Shown: piece by piece, positions 42,888-51,701 of the stretch | How the letters are laid out: each line of letters starts with the position of its first letter | Numbering within the stretch: position 1 is the first letter of the stretch | Assembly (NCBI GenBank): GCA_910587995.1 | Contig: CAJUNS010000005.1 | Coordinates: 1 to 64,000 of the forward strand | Length of the DNA stretch: 64,000 bases | Source: an uncultured Oscillospiraceae bacterium | GTDB taxonomy: Bacteria; Bacillota_A; Clostridia; Oscillospirales; Acutalibacteraceae | Direction of reading: 5' to 3' | Translations under genes and position numbers: made by a program | The notes under the pieces: model-generated | Told to the model about the DNA's origin: nothing | The model's input: the letters and a program-made list of their open reading frames with translations, nothing else | The model's database searches: none

Positions 42888-44492
42888 TTAGGCGGCGGGC
42901 TTGGGGGAGCCGCGGCTCCCGCGCTTCTTGAGGGAGCTTTTCCCCCGCTCCGGGCCGGGCAGCTCCCGGGTCAGGCTGAATAGGCAGGCCGCCGCCAGCG
43001 CAAAGTAAATGGTGACATTGGGCCGGCGCAGCACATTGCCGGAAATCTGGGCCGCGATTACCGCCAGCAGAAAGCTCATGCCTACCGCGCCCATTTCCAC
43101 GGTCAAAAAGCCCTTAAGCCCCCGCCAGAAGCCCACAGCGGCAACCCGCGCTCCCTGCCGGCCCTCCTGCCGGGCCAGTCGCGCGCCCTGGTCCACCTGG
43201 CCCGCAAAGGCCCGCAGCACCTGGGCCGCAAAGACCGCCAGAAAAGCCATGTACAGGGCAAAGCCCAGGTACCCCATGGTGTAGAACACCGCCGGAAAAT
43301 CATTTTCCAGGTCGTAAATGCCGTCTCCCGCCAAAAAATCGCTGTATTCAAAACCCAAAAAGTGGGTCAGCGTGTCTTTTTCATCCCAGACCATGGAGGC
43401 GAAATTGTTCTTCCGCACCCGGGTGTCTGAGAGCAGGTAGGTCTCCGTGGTGTAGCCAAAGGACTCCATCACATTGTAAATGCCAAAGCGCTGGTTTAGG
43501 TTCTTCATCAGCTTGCCGTACACCTCCTCATCGGTGTACACGCCCATCAGGCTCTGGCGCAGCTTCTCCCGCTGCCGCTCCAAGGGCGGAAGCCGCTTGA
43601 TTTCCCCTTCGTCCAAAACGCTGTCGCTGTTGCTCTTCACGCTGTCCTCCACCATGTCGCCGTAAAGGGACTGGGAATAGGCTGTCATGCGGTCTCGGGC
43701 GGCCATGGGAGACTGGGAGCGGAAAGCCGTTACCGCCGCCAGCAGGGCCACGGCGGGCAAAACGTATTTTAGGGACTTTTTCCCCATTTGAAGGAGGAAC
43801 AGGAAGATATAGGCCCCCAGAATAATGAAAATGGAGAAAAAGTCCAGCTTGGTGCCTGTGACGAACAGAATGCCCACGCTCAAAACCAAGCTGGCCAGGT
43901 AGGCCCAGTATTTTCGAACCGCGTAGCCCCAGTAGAGAAAGAAGGGCACGGTAAGCACCAAAATCGCGCTTTGGGCGCTGGGGGTGGCAAACCAGCCCAG
44001 CACCCCCAGCTGTATGGGGGGCTTATAGGTATACACCGGGTGGCCGGTAAGCCAGGGCAGGGCGGTGAAGAGAAGGATCTCTCCAAAAGCTATGGCCACG
44101 CCCGTGTAAAAATGCCTGCGCAGCTCGGGCCTTTTGGTCAGGATGGTGATAAAGGTCAAGGCGAAGATGGGGAAATTCAAGGTGCGCAGCATGTTGTTGG
44201 CGTCGCTGAACAGGGACTGGTAGCCAATGCGGAAGCAGTTGAGCATATGGGCCAGCCAAAAGAGCCCCGCCGCCGCGTACAGAATGAAATAGAACCGCTT
44301 GGCGTCGCTGAGGAGAAACCCCAGCAGGGCCACAGCCGCCAGCATGCCAAAGCGCAGCAGGGTGGAGACGGTGTTGCTGCCCATCTCTCCCAAAAAGTAG
44401 GAGAACACGTCCAGGGCGGGCTGTACCGCCACAATCGCCAGGACAATCCCTCCCAGCCGGGACTCTAAGGCTCCCTTAAGCTTTTTCAACAT
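42888..44492 (-). CDS. O-antigen ligase/polymerase-like membrane protein A
   Basis: Polytopic membrane protein of 534 residues with about ten to twelve helices, resembling the O-antigen ligase/Wzy polymerase group. A large hydrophilic loop (about residues 255-385) and the conserved ENDFPAVFYTMGYLGFALYM segment are shared with the gene next upstream. Basic C-terminus (ERGKSSLKKRGSRGS). ATG 44492 follows AAAGGAGG. With its partner it probably joins or polymerises a wall-linked polysaccharide outside the membrane. Co-transcribed with the paralogue, 11 bases apart. Confidence 0.75.
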   Translation of the reverse strand: MLKKLKGALESRLGGIVLAIVAVQPALDVFSYFLGEMGSNTVSTLLRFGMLAAVALLGFLLSDAKRFYFILYAAAGLFWLAHMLNCFRIGYQSLFSDANNMLRTLNFPIFALTFITILTKRPELRRHFYTGVAIAFGEILLFTALPWLTGHPVYTYKPPIQLGVLGWFATPSAQSAILVLTVPFFLYWGYAVRKYWAYLASLVLSVGILFVTGTKLDFFSIFIILGAYIFLFLLQMGKKSLKYVLPAVALLAAVTAFRSQSPMAARDRMTAYSQSLYGDMVEDSVKSNSDSVLDEGEIKRLPPLERQREKLRQSLMGVYTDEEVYGKLMKNLNQRFGIYNVMESFGYTTETYLLSDTRVRKNNFASMVWDEKDTLTHFLGFEYSDFLAGDGIYDLENDFPAVFYTMGYLGFALYMAFLAVFAAQVLRAFAGQVDQGARLARQEGRQGARVAAVGFWRGLKGFLTVEMGAVGMSFLLAVIAAQISGNVLRRPNVTIYFALAAACLFSLTRELPGPERGKSSLKKRGSRGSPKPAA

Positions 44493-44503
44493 GGCCGCCT
44501 CCT

Positions 44504-46039
44504 TTACAGTTGTTTCATCACCACCGCGCTCCGGCGGCGGTATTTGGCAAAGAGCTTTCCCTCCCGGTTGGGGCGGGTGAGCCAGTACATTTGGGCCGCC
44601 GCCAAAGAAAGATACACCGTGACGCTGGGCTTGCGCAGGGCCTGGCCGGAAAACTGGGCCGAGCACAGCCCCAGGCAGTACAGCATGGAGTAAGCCCCCA
44701 GCTCTACCGTCAAAAAGCCGGGCAGGGTCCGCCAATTCTTGACGCAGCCCCAAAGCACCGCCAGCAGGAAATAAGCTGTGAAGCCCAGATACAGGGCCGC
44801 GCCCAGGTAGCCGTAAAAAAAGGGCAGGGCGGGAAAGTCGTTTTCCGGGTCGTAATTCACGCCGTTTATGGTAGCTTTCGCGTATTCAAAGCCGAAAATC
44901 CTGGTAATCCAATCCTGCTCCCGCCAGGTCAGGGCCATTACGGCCAGCTTCTTGGTCCGGCTGTTGTACAAGGTGGAGGCCTCCGTGGAATAGTGGTACT
45001 GCTCCATCACCCTCTGGACGCCGAAGCGCTCCAGCAGGCCGCCCAAAAGGGGCGTATTGGCCACGCTTTTCTGGGTGTAGATTTCCTCATACACCCGGGT
45101 GATTTTTTCCAGCTCCTCTTGGGAGGGCTCGCCGCCCTGATAGGTCCAGCCTTCTCCCAAAATCCGGTCTGTCTGAGCCTGATAACTGGCGTAAGCGTCC
45201 GCTGTCAGCGCCTGCCGCTGGGCCATCACCGACTGCCCCCGGAAGGCCAGCACCAGAACCAGCATCACCGCCAGGGGGGCGCAGAAAAGCAAAATCCGTT
45301 TCCAGTCCCCGCCGCCCAAGACCACCAGGCCCAACAGCACCAAAAAGCCCAGGACCACCAGCACCGCCGAGTAGTAGGTCAGACGGGTGCCGGTAAAATA
45401 CAGCAGGCCCAGCCCCAGCCCGCAGGCCCCGGAGAAAACCCACAGCCGCTCCGTCCGCCAAGCCCAAAGCAGCAGCCCTGGAGCCAGCATGGAGACAATG
45501 GCGCTTTGGGCGTTGGGTACGCCGAACCAGCCCAGCAGGCCCTTTTGAAAGTCCCGGGCAGGCAGGTCATAGGTATAGGCCGGGCGGCCGGTCAGGTAGG
45601 AAAGGCCGATGACCAGCAGAATCAGGGCGAAATTTCCGGCCAGCAGGGCGGCGGCGCGCAGGTCCAGGCCCGGGCGCTGCCGGAAAAAGGTGAGAAATAC
45701 CGCTGTCCACAGGGGAAACTGCACCAGCTTGAGATACTCCGCCGCGTCCCCTACCGGGTCTTGGTAGCCCAGCCGGAAACAGTTGAGCATATGCAGAAGC
45801 CAAAAGCCCCCCGCCACGCCCCAAAGCAGGCCGTAAAGCCTTTTTCGGTCTGAAATGGCAAAGCCGTAGAGGCTGACGGCAAACAGCAGCACTGTGCGCA
45901 GGGCAGTGGTCAGGGCGGTCATGCCCAGGTTCTGCATAAAGTAGGAGAGCACGTCCAAAAGGGGCTGCACCAGCAGCAGGGCGGCCATGCATTCTCCGGC
46001 GGAACGGGTGAGTGTGGTTTTGAGTTTTATGGTATCCAT
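44504..46039 (-). CDS. O-antigen ligase/polymerase-like membrane protein B
   Basis: Paralogue of the gene downstream, 511 residues, same architecture. Shared landmarks include LLVQPLLDVLSYF near the N-terminus, FWLLHMLNCFRLGYQ, LLGWFGVPNAQSAI, a hydrophilic middle loop, and ENDFPALPFFYGYLGAALYL near the C-terminus. First gene of the pair, transcribed from an extended -10 promoter at 46122-46150. Substrate unknown. Two adjacent polymerase/ligase-like proteins may act on different glycans or form a pair. Confidence 0.75.
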   Translation of the reverse strand: MDTIKLKTTLTRSAGECMAALLLVQPLLDVLSYFMQNLGMTALTTALRTVLLFAVSLYGFAISDRKRLYGLLWGVAGGFWLLHMLNCFRLGYQDPVGDAAEYLKLVQFPLWTAVFLTFFRQRPGLDLRAAALLAGNFALILLVIGLSYLTGRPAYTYDLPARDFQKGLLGWFGVPNAQSAIVSMLAPGLLLWAWRTERLWVFSGACGLGLGLLYFTGTRLTYYSAVLVVLGFLVLLGLVVLGGGDWKRILLFCAPLAVMLVLVLAFRGQSVMAQRQALTADAYASYQAQTDRILGEGWTYQGGEPSQEELEKITRVYEEIYTQKSVANTPLLGGLLERFGVQRVMEQYHYSTEASTLYNSRTKKLAVMALTWREQDWITRIFGFEYAKATINGVNYDPENDFPALPFFYGYLGAALYLGFTAYFLLAVLWGCVKNWRTLPGFLTVELGAYSMLYCLGLCSAQFSGQALRKPSVTVYLSLAAAQMYWLTRPNREGKLFAKYRRRSAVVMKQL

Positions 46040-46121
46040 TGAAAATCCTTATCATAGGCCAAAAGGGGCCTTTTGCGGTGTAAAATTCATCCATGCGCCT
46101 AAAACGCTTGGAACTTTCCTA

Positions 46122-46150
46122 AGTATACCATATTTCCCCCTTGTGCACAA
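46122..46150 (-). promoter_or_regulatory. Promoter of the O-antigen-ligase-like pair
   Basis: Minus strand TTGTGC (46145-46150), 17-nt spacer, TATACT (46122-46127) preceded by TGG (extended -10). Confidence 0.6.
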
Positions 46151-46193
46151 GATTGAAACTTGAGATTTTCCCAAAGGGGAAAACGGCCCGCCC

Positions 46194-46237
46194 GAAAAAA
46201 ACTGCGCCCCCAAAGCCATCCCGGCTCTTGGGGGCGC
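46194..46237 (-). terminator. Rho-independent terminator of the PilZ gene
   Basis: GCGCCCCCAA (46204-46213) pairs with TTGGGGGCGC (46228-46237); on the minus strand the stem is followed by AGTTTTTTT. Confidence 0.92.
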
Positions 46238-46267
46238 CGCGGCGGAACATCACCGCGCGGTTTCCTT

Positions 46268-46966
46268 TCAGCCCCGCCCCATTTTTTGGCGCTGGGCTGC
46301 GAAAATATTCTGCGTAATCCTCTCCTGGTCCTCCTCGGTCAGCTCTAAAAAGCGGCACCCATACTCCGTTTTCCCGTCCTCCCGCTCTAAAACACGCACC
46401 ACCTGGCTGTACATGGCCGATTCCGGCCGGTCCTCCAAAAGCTTGACTTTCAGCAAAAACTTATCGCCTTCGTGGTAGCGGCGCTCCGATGTGATGCGGG
46501 CCCCGCCCACGCTGATATTCAGCAGCCGGCAGGGCTTTTCCCCCATTTCCAGGCCGGTGAACATGGTCGCGCTGGCCTCCAGATTGGTTTCCAGGCGGAA
46601 AAAGGCCCGGTCGTTTCCCACTTTGCACACATTCAGCTCCGCCACGGACCATATATTTTGCGGCTTAGGCGTAATGACGCCCTCCATATACACAGCCTTG
46701 CGGTTGTGGTCGTTGTAGCCCCGAATCTTGACGGGAAGGGGCTCCTCCTCTTCCCGGTCTATGGCGGACTCCGAATATTGGTGCAGCTCCGCCTGGTCTC
46801 CCCGCAGGCCCTGCAATTTTGCCACAAAAAGCATATTGTCGCTTTGGTCCGTCACCTCTACCCGCATGCCGGAATAAATCTCCCGTTCTTCCGCTGCGTT
46901 CTTCTGCCCGCTCTCTTTGGGCGGCTGCTTCTCGTTCTTTTTTCCAAACAGATTGAATAGTCTCAT
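46268..46966 (-). CDS. PilZ-domain c-di-GMP receptor
   Basis: Cytoplasmic protein of 232 residues. The N-terminal part (about 30-115) resembles the YcgR-like N domain, and the C-terminal PilZ domain carries the c-di-GMP motif RxxxR (NDRAFFRLE) and the NxSxxG motif (NISVGG). It should therefore bind c-di-GMP. ATG 46966 follows GGGAGG. It sits 88 bases downstream of the REC-GGDEF gene and next to two polysaccharide genes, so it may relay c-di-GMP to cell-surface glycan synthesis. Confidence 0.88.
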   Translation of the reverse strand: MRLFNLFGKKNEKQPPKESGQKNAAEEREIYSGMRVEVTDQSDNMLFVAKLQGLRGDQAELHQYSESAIDREEEEPLPVKIRGYNDHNRKAVYMEGVITPKPQNIWSVAELNVCKVGNDRAFFRLETNLEASATMFTGLEMGEKPCRLLNISVGGARITSERRYHEGDKFLLKVKLLEDRPESAMYSQVVRVLEREDGKTEYGCRFLELTEEDQERITQNIFAAQRQKMGRG

Positions 46967-47054
46967 ATAAAACCTCCCGCTTTCACCATTTAGGGCGTGA
47001 CAAGCGCTGTTCCGCCTCATGCCTATTTTATGTGAACGCGCCCGCGCGGAACCA

Positions 47055-47972
47055 TTATTTCTCCCACAGCTGCTTCAGCTGTTCATCGGCCCAGACGACC
47101 TGGTTCCGGCCGTGCTTTTTCGCGTCGTAGAGCATGGTGTCCGCGATCTTCAAGTACACGCCGTAGGGGCTTTCCGTTGGGGGAAGAACCGTGACGCCCC
47201 CTATGCTGACGGTGACCCACTCTGCCACAGAGGCGGCGTGGGGAATGTGGAGGTCCTCAATGGACTGGCGGATCTTTTTAAGGTGCTCAAACAGCTGCTC
47301 CGAAGTATCCCCCATAAAGATTGCCACAAATTCTTCTCCGCCATAGCGGGCGAAGAAGTCTGTGCTGCGGTTTAAATGAGAAGAGACGGTCTTGGCCACG
47401 GCGGCAATCACTTTGTCGCCAGCGGGATGGCCGAAGGTGTCGTTATACTTTTTAAAGTTGTCGATGTCAAACATGCAGATGGAAAAAGGGACCTGAAGCC
47501 GGACGGCCTCCTGCCATTTTGTGATGCTGTAACCGTCATATTTGCGCCGGTTGGCAATGCCGGTGAGCTGGTCGGTCATGGACTGCTCTTCGATCTGCCT
47601 GCGGTAATGGTACAGCTTGATGTGGGTGTTGACCCTTGCCTTTACAATCAGGGAATGAAAGGGCTTTACGATGTAGTCCACCGCCCCCAGAACCAGCCCG
47701 CGCTGCTCGTTCTCCACGTCCGAAAGGCTGGTGATCAAAATAACGGGGACATTTTGGGTAACAATCTTCTCCTGCAACTTTTTCAGCAGCGTAAAGCCAT
47801 CCATCCCCGGCATCACCACATCCAACAGAATCAGGGAGAAGTCCTCGGTGCTGGCCCGGTACAGGCCGTCCTCCGCTGTCTGCGCCACGGCGACCTGGTA
47901 TTCGTCGTCCAGAATTGACTTTAACTTCGCCGCCTGTAGGGCGCTGTCGTCAACAATCAGAATTTTTTCCAT
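47055..47972 (-). CDS. Response regulator diguanylate cyclase (REC-GGDEF)
   Basis: Two-domain protein of 305 residues. The receiver (1-120) has phospho-acceptor Asp in LILLDVVMPG near residue 51 and Lys in YIVKPF. The GGDEF domain (about 140-300) has the active site GGEEF and MFDIDNFKKYND, so it should make c-di-GMP. RxxD inhibition site: none obvious at the expected place (NRSTDFFARYGGEE gives RSTD, which is plausible). ATG 47972 follows GAGGAG. The kinase that activates it is not in the window. Its long leader is described separately. Confidence 0.92.
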   Translation of the reverse strand: MEKILIVDDSALQAAKLKSILDDEYQVAVAQTAEDGLYRASTEDFSLILLDVVMPGMDGFTLLKKLQEKIVTQNVPVILITSLSDVENEQRGLVLGAVDYIVKPFHSLIVKARVNTHIKLYHYRRQIEEQSMTDQLTGIANRRKYDGYSITKWQEAVRLQVPFSICMFDIDNFKKYNDTFGHPAGDKVIAAVAKTVSSHLNRSTDFFARYGGEEFVAIFMGDTSEQLFEHLKKIRQSIEDLHIPHAASVAEWVTVSIGGVTVLPPTESPYGVYLKIADTMLYDAKKHGRNQVVWADEQLKQLWEK

Positions 47973-48314
47973 ATCCGCACTCCTCGTTTTGTTTACTGAG
48001 AGCCCGCGCCGGTTCCACGCGCGGGCCGGAACCGGCTTGAAACGGCCCCCTATTCTGTTTTGGGGGCAAAAGAGTTTATCTTGCCTTCGCAGCATGTTTT
48101 TTCTTCTATAATATTTTGGATTGGCCTCCAGGCGGAACCGCGTCCGGCGCGGCATCGTTCCGCCCGCTTTCTAAGGGGGCGGAACGCGGGGCTGTTCTCC
48201 GCCAAGTCCGCGCAGGCAGTCCGCCAGCGGGCCATTGTCCCGGCTGTAGGGACTGTTATGTGGTTATGTAAATAAATGTTTATTCGCAAAGCGTTAAAAC
48301 CGAAACCACTCTCC
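47973..48314. other. Intergenic region with two strong inverted repeats
   Basis: Holds the leader of the diguanylate cyclase gene. GCCGGTTCC (48008-48016) pairs with GGAACCGGC (48028-48036), and CGTTCCGCCC (48156-48165) with GGGCGGAACG (48177-48186). TATTATAG around 48110 on the minus strand may be a -10. It does not match the c-di-GMP riboswitch consensus by eye. Confidence 0.5.
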
Positions 48315-48926
48315 CTATCCTCTGGTTTTCTTGCGGCGCTCCGGTTTCAGGTACCCGCTTAACCCAGTGGCCAGCAGCTGAAACACCGTGTCCTCTGTCT
48401 CCGGCGTGTTGGGAAGCGTCCCCTCCACCACATATTTGGCGTACAAAACCGTGGAGGTAAGGACATGAAGCCACAGCAGGTCCTGGTTGATCCGGTCCAG
48501 GCTGGGAAACACCCGTTTAAAGACGCGGATCATCCCGATAAACGTGTTGAAATAGGTCACGTCCCGGCTTTTGTCATACTTAGGAAAGAAGCTGCTATCC
48601 CGAAAACGGTGGTAAAAAATGGTCTCATCCGGACGCGCGGTCCAAAACCGGAAGTAGGGCAGCCACAGCCCTTTCACCGTCCCCATGGGGTTAGCAAGCA
48701 TGGCCAAGGGGTTTAGGGTCATGCCCTCGAAAATCGCCGCCACCTGTTTGTCCACATACGTGAAGCACTCCACCAGCAGCTGCTCCTTGCCCTCAAAATG
48801 ACGGTAGATCGCGCCAGGGGAAATCTCCGCGAATTCGCTGACATTCTGGATGCGCACACCCTCAAGGCCATATCGGCGCACTGCCTTCATCGCCGCGAAA
48901 AGAATCCGCGTTTTGGTATCATCCAG
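48315..48926 (-). CDS. TetR family transcriptional regulator
   Basis: DNA-binding repressor of 203 residues counted from CTG 48926. The HTH reads VRIQNVSEFAEISPGAIYRHFEGKEQLL. The rest is a ligand-binding helical domain. The first ATG (48890) would remove the first DNA-binding-domain helix; reading upstream gives DDTKTRILFAAMKAV, which is the normal TetR N-terminus, and the only start-like codon before the in-frame stop is CTG 48926, with AGGGAGAAGGGG 5 bases upstream. So a CTG start, or a small frame lesion, is likely. Target unknown. Confidence 0.82.
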   Translation of the reverse strand: MDDTKTRILFAAMKAVRRYGLEGVRIQNVSEFAEISPGAIYRHFEGKEQLLVECFTYVDKQVAAIFEGMTLNPLAMLANPMGTVKGLWLPYFRFWTARPDETIFYHRFRDSSFFPKYDKSRDVTYFNTFIGMIRVFKRVFPSLDRINQDLLWLHVLTSTVLYAKYVVEGTLPNTPETEDTVFQLLATGLSGYLKPERRKKTRG

Positions 48927-49072
48927 AGTAACCCCTTCTCCCTGTAGTCAGCGCTTGTTCCATCCTCTATTCAAACACAGATTATATACTAGTTTCCAGC
49001 TTTTGTCAATGGGATTTTCGGGGTGAAAAGGAGGCCTCCGGCTATGGCGCTACGTTCCCTCAAAAAACAAAA

Positions 49073-49094
49073 CAGCGGCCCAAAAGCGCCGCTG
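49073..49094 (-). terminator. Rho-independent terminator of the PNP gene
   Basis: CAGCGGC (49073-49079) pairs with GCCGCTG (49088-49094); on the minus strand followed by TTTTGTTTTTTG. Confidence 0.85.
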
Positions 49095-49129
49095 CCTCAT
49101 TCTTTTTATCCAGGCCCGGCCAGCCTCCC

Positions 49130-49948
49130 TCACTTGCTCAGGTACCGCCAGACCAACCGCTGAAATTGTCCGCTCACCTGGTCCGCCACCTCCTGGACCT
49201 CCTGGTGGCTGAGGGGCTTGCCGCCCAGGCCAGCGGCCAGGTTGGTCACCACGCTGACGCCGCAGACCCGCATCCCCATGTGCCGGGCGGCCATGGCCTC
49301 GCAGGCGGTGCTCATGCCCACCGCATCCGCACCCAGCATCCGGTACAGCTTAATCTCCTCCGGGGTCTCATAGTTGGGTCCGGTGGTTTGCAGGTAAACC
49401 CCCTCCTTGAGAGGAATGCCCAGCTCCGCCGCGGCGGCTTTTGCCCGCTCCCGCAGGGGCAGGGCGTACACCTCCGACATGTCCGGAAAACGGGGCCCCA
49501 GGGCCTCCTCGTTGGGGCCGGTTAAAGGGGAGGGCACAAAGCTGGCGATGTGCCCGGTTAGAAGCATCAGGCAACCTGGGGTCAGTTCTGGGCCGATGCC
49601 TCCGGCGGCGTTGGTGAGCAGCAGCTCTTTGGCCCCCAGAGCCCCCAGCACCCGGATGGGCAGCACCACCTGCTCCATGGAATACCCCTCATAGTAGTGC
49701 ACCCGTCCCTGCATCACCGCAACCGGTTTTTGATCCACATAGCCAAAAAGAAACCGCCCCGCATGCCCCGCCACTGTGGACACCGGGAACCCCGGCAGGC
49801 TGGCATAGGGAACCTGGGCCTCTACCTGGAGCTTTTCCGCAAAGCCTCCCAGGCCGGAGCCCAAAACCACGGCGGATTCCGGCACAAAGCTGGTGGCCTG
49901 CCGGATGGCGCTGACGCAGGACTGGATCTGATCCATAATAGCCGGCAT
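49130..49948 (-). CDS. Purine nucleoside phosphorylase, class I
   Basis: Cytoplasmic enzyme of 272 residues that phosphorolyses inosine/guanosine-type nucleosides in purine salvage. Family motifs: phosphate loop GSGLGGFAEK, MQGRVHYYEGYSM, TNAAGGIG, NYETPEEI and GMSTACEAM. Full length for the trimeric class. ATG 49948 is preferred over the earlier ATG because GTGAGGG lies 6 bases upstream. Monocistronic, with terminator at 49073. Confidence 0.94.
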   Translation of the reverse strand: MPAIMDQIQSCVSAIRQATSFVPESAVVLGSGLGGFAEKLQVEAQVPYASLPGFPVSTVAGHAGRFLFGYVDQKPVAVMQGRVHYYEGYSMEQVVLPIRVLGALGAKELLLTNAAGGIGPELTPGCLMLLTGHIASFVPSPLTGPNEEALGPRFPDMSEVYALPLRERAKAAAAELGIPLKEGVYLQTTGPNYETPEEIKLYRMLGADAVGMSTACEAMAARHMGMRVCGVSVVTNLAAGLGGKPLSHQEVQEVADQVSGQFQRLVWRYLSK

Positions 49949-50022
49949 AAGCATCCCTCACTTTAAGATTATTTAAGTATAGCGGCGGCAGCCCAGCCGC
50001 GCCCCTGGCGGTTCTTGCCCCC

Positions 50023-50841
50023 TCAGCCCTTTAGCCGCACATACATCTGCGGCGACGCGCTTCCGTCCTTCCGCTGGGATTTAATCTCAAACATATCCAG
50101 CGAATCCAAAAAAGGCGTCAGCTTTGAAAAGCCAAAGTTCCGCACATCAAAATCTGGATACCGCTTACCTAAAATATTCCCCACCTTGCCAATGAAAATC
50201 CAATCCTCTTCGTCCGAGTTCTCCCGCACAATGCTGCGCAAAGCCCGGCGGATGGTCCGCAGGCTGGTTTTGGGCTCTTCCGGATCCTCTTCCTTGGGCA
50301 GCTCCGGCTTGGCGGGCTTGGCGGGTGTTTTGCGGGCCGCTTTTTTAGGCTGGGGCCTCTTCGCCTGCTCGGGCTTGACCGGCTCCTCCGGCTCTTCTTC
50401 ATCGGCGGCGGAAAGAATATCCAAATATTTAAACTTATTGCAGGCCGCAATAAAGGAATTGGGCGTTTTGCTCTCCCCCATGCCAATCACCGTCATACCC
50501 GACTCCCGCAGCCGGGCGGCCAGCCGGGTGAAGTCGCTGTCGGAGCTGACCAGGCAGAAGCCCTCCACCTGGCCGGAATAGAGGATGTCCATAGCGTCGA
50601 TGATCATGGCGGAATCGGTGGAGTTTTTTCCGCTGGTGTAGCTGTACTGCTGAATGGGCAGCACGGAATTATCCAACAGGGCCGACTTCCAGGAAACCAG
50701 CGCCGGGTTGGTCCAGTCGCCGTAAATTCGCTTGTAGGTGGCCACGCCGTCCTTGGAGATTTCGTCCAAAATAAGCTTGATGTACCGCACGGACACATTG
50801 TCCGCGTCAATCAGCACCGCAAAGCGGCTGTCGCTAGGCAT
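50023..50841 (-). CDS. NYN-domain protein with C-terminal OST-HTH/LOTUS domain
   Basis: Protein of 272 residues. The N-terminal NYN (LabA-like, PIN-type) nuclease domain has Asp in LIDADNVS and LVSSDSDFT, plus NSTDSAMIIDAMD; these acidic residues form the nuclease site. A Lys/Pro/Glu-rich linker (about 145-190) joins to an OST-HTH/LOTUS domain (195-270, KVGNILGKRYPDFDVRNFGFSKL). Together they suggest RNA processing. Consensus promoter at 50973-51001. A 21-codon frame (50834-50899, MKVFVKGPQKARP...) ends at the TAG inside ATGCCTAG of this gene's start, so a short upstream ORF may couple translation. Confidence 0.88.
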   Translation of the reverse strand: MPSDSRFAVLIDADNVSVRYIKLILDEISKDGVATYKRIYGDWTNPALVSWKSALLDNSVLPIQQYSYTSGKNSTDSAMIIDAMDILYSGQVEGFCLVSSDSDFTRLAARLRESGMTVIGMGESKTPNSFIAACNKFKYLDILSAADEEEPEEPVKPEQAKRPQPKKAARKTPAKPAKPELPKEEDPEEPKTSLRTIRRALRSIVRENSDEEDWIFIGKVGNILGKRYPDFDVRNFGFSKLTPFLDSLDMFEIKSQRKDGSASPQMYVRLKG

Positions 50842-50899
50842 GGGCGGGTCCCTCCATGACAGGCCGGGCTTTTTGGGGCCCTTTTACAAATACTTTCAT

Positions 50900-51015
50900 T
50901 TTCAAATCAATGCCGCTCCTATTCCGTAAAATAATGTACGCCGCCAGCCCAACGGCTTTGTGTCTTTGGATTATTTTACCACACATTGAAAGAAGTGTCA
51001 ATTGTCTTCTCTCCC
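50900..51015. repeat. Direct repeat R1 (116 bp), carries the NYN promoter
   Basis: Begins TTTCAAATCAATGCCGCTCC and ends TCAATTGTCTTCTCTCCC. An 87-bp copy, R2, lies at 51794-51880; apart from a 29-base deletion and a few changes it is the same sequence. R1 contains the complete -35/-10 of the NYN gene. Confidence 0.9.
50973..51001 (-). promoter_or_regulatory. Promoter of the NYN gene
   Basis: Minus strand TTGACA (50996-51001), 17-nt spacer, TAAAAT (50973-50978). Confidence 0.8.
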
Positions 51016-51065
51016 GCCACGGGGCGCGCCTGTGCATTGGCGCAAATGATTTTATGAAAAAGCAT

Positions 51066-51094
51066 TGACAAAATAAAATTCACATATTACAATA
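51066..51094 (+). promoter_or_regulatory. Promoter of the small membrane protein gene
   Basis: TTGACA (51066-51071), 17-nt spacer, TACAAT (51089-51094), in an AT-rich stretch unlike the surrounding GC-rich DNA. Confidence 0.8.
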
Positions 51095-51157
51095 AATAGT
51101 AAAAGATCCACATTTCCCAAATCTGCGCCAAAAGACAAAACGGAAGGAGGTGAAAAC

Positions 51158-51535
51158 ATGTTTCAGAAACGAAATCTCGTTTTGATGCTGGCAGGCCTGG
51201 CTCTTCTGTTCGTATGGGGAGGCGGCAAAAAACAAGCGGAGCCCGTCATTTCCCAGGAGGCGGTCCAAACGGCGATCGAGAAGGACGGGGCGGAATATTA
51301 CGCCTACATGGATTACGACGCTGCGGACCCGGACACCCAGGCCATCATAGACCGGGCCAGAATGAAGGTGATCTCCACAGTGGCCAAGGATGGCTGGGCT
51401 GTGGATGGGGCGAAAGCTTACGTGAGCAAAGGCAGCGGGGAAATCGGGCAAAAAATCCCGGAATTCTCCGAGCTTTTCCCCACCGAGTGGTACGAAAGCT
51501 ACCTGCGCCTCTATCCGCCAAGGCCAGCCGAATAA
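51158..51535 (+). CDS. Small membrane-anchored protein of unknown function
   Basis: Protein of 125 residues. Residues 6-22 (NLVLMLAGLALLFVWGG) form a signal anchor; no lipobox Cys. The rest is acidic and helical, ending YLRLYPPRPAE; I recognise no family. An excellent ribosome site (AAGGAGG, 7 bases from ATG) and a consensus promoter show it is expressed. It sits between direct repeats R1 and R2, so the whole unit could be lost by recombination between them. A terminator follows at 51702. Confidence 0.72.
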   Translation: MFQKRNLVLMLAGLALLFVWGGGKKQAEPVISQEAVQTAIEKDGAEYYAYMDYDAADPDTQAIIDRARMKVISTVAKDGWAVDGAKAYVSKGSGEIGQKIPEFSELFPTEWYESYLRLYPPRPAE

Positions 51536-51701
51536 TCCACAACCGGATAAATAATTGGGGAATTGTGTTAACAAACGCACAGGACTACACCTGTGTGGGA
51601 ATTCGTGCCAGTTCGAGCAACATTGCTGGCAGACATTCTTTCGAGACGATTGAGTCCGGCACAGAATATCGGTATACTAATGTGATCCCTGACTAACAAA
51701 A

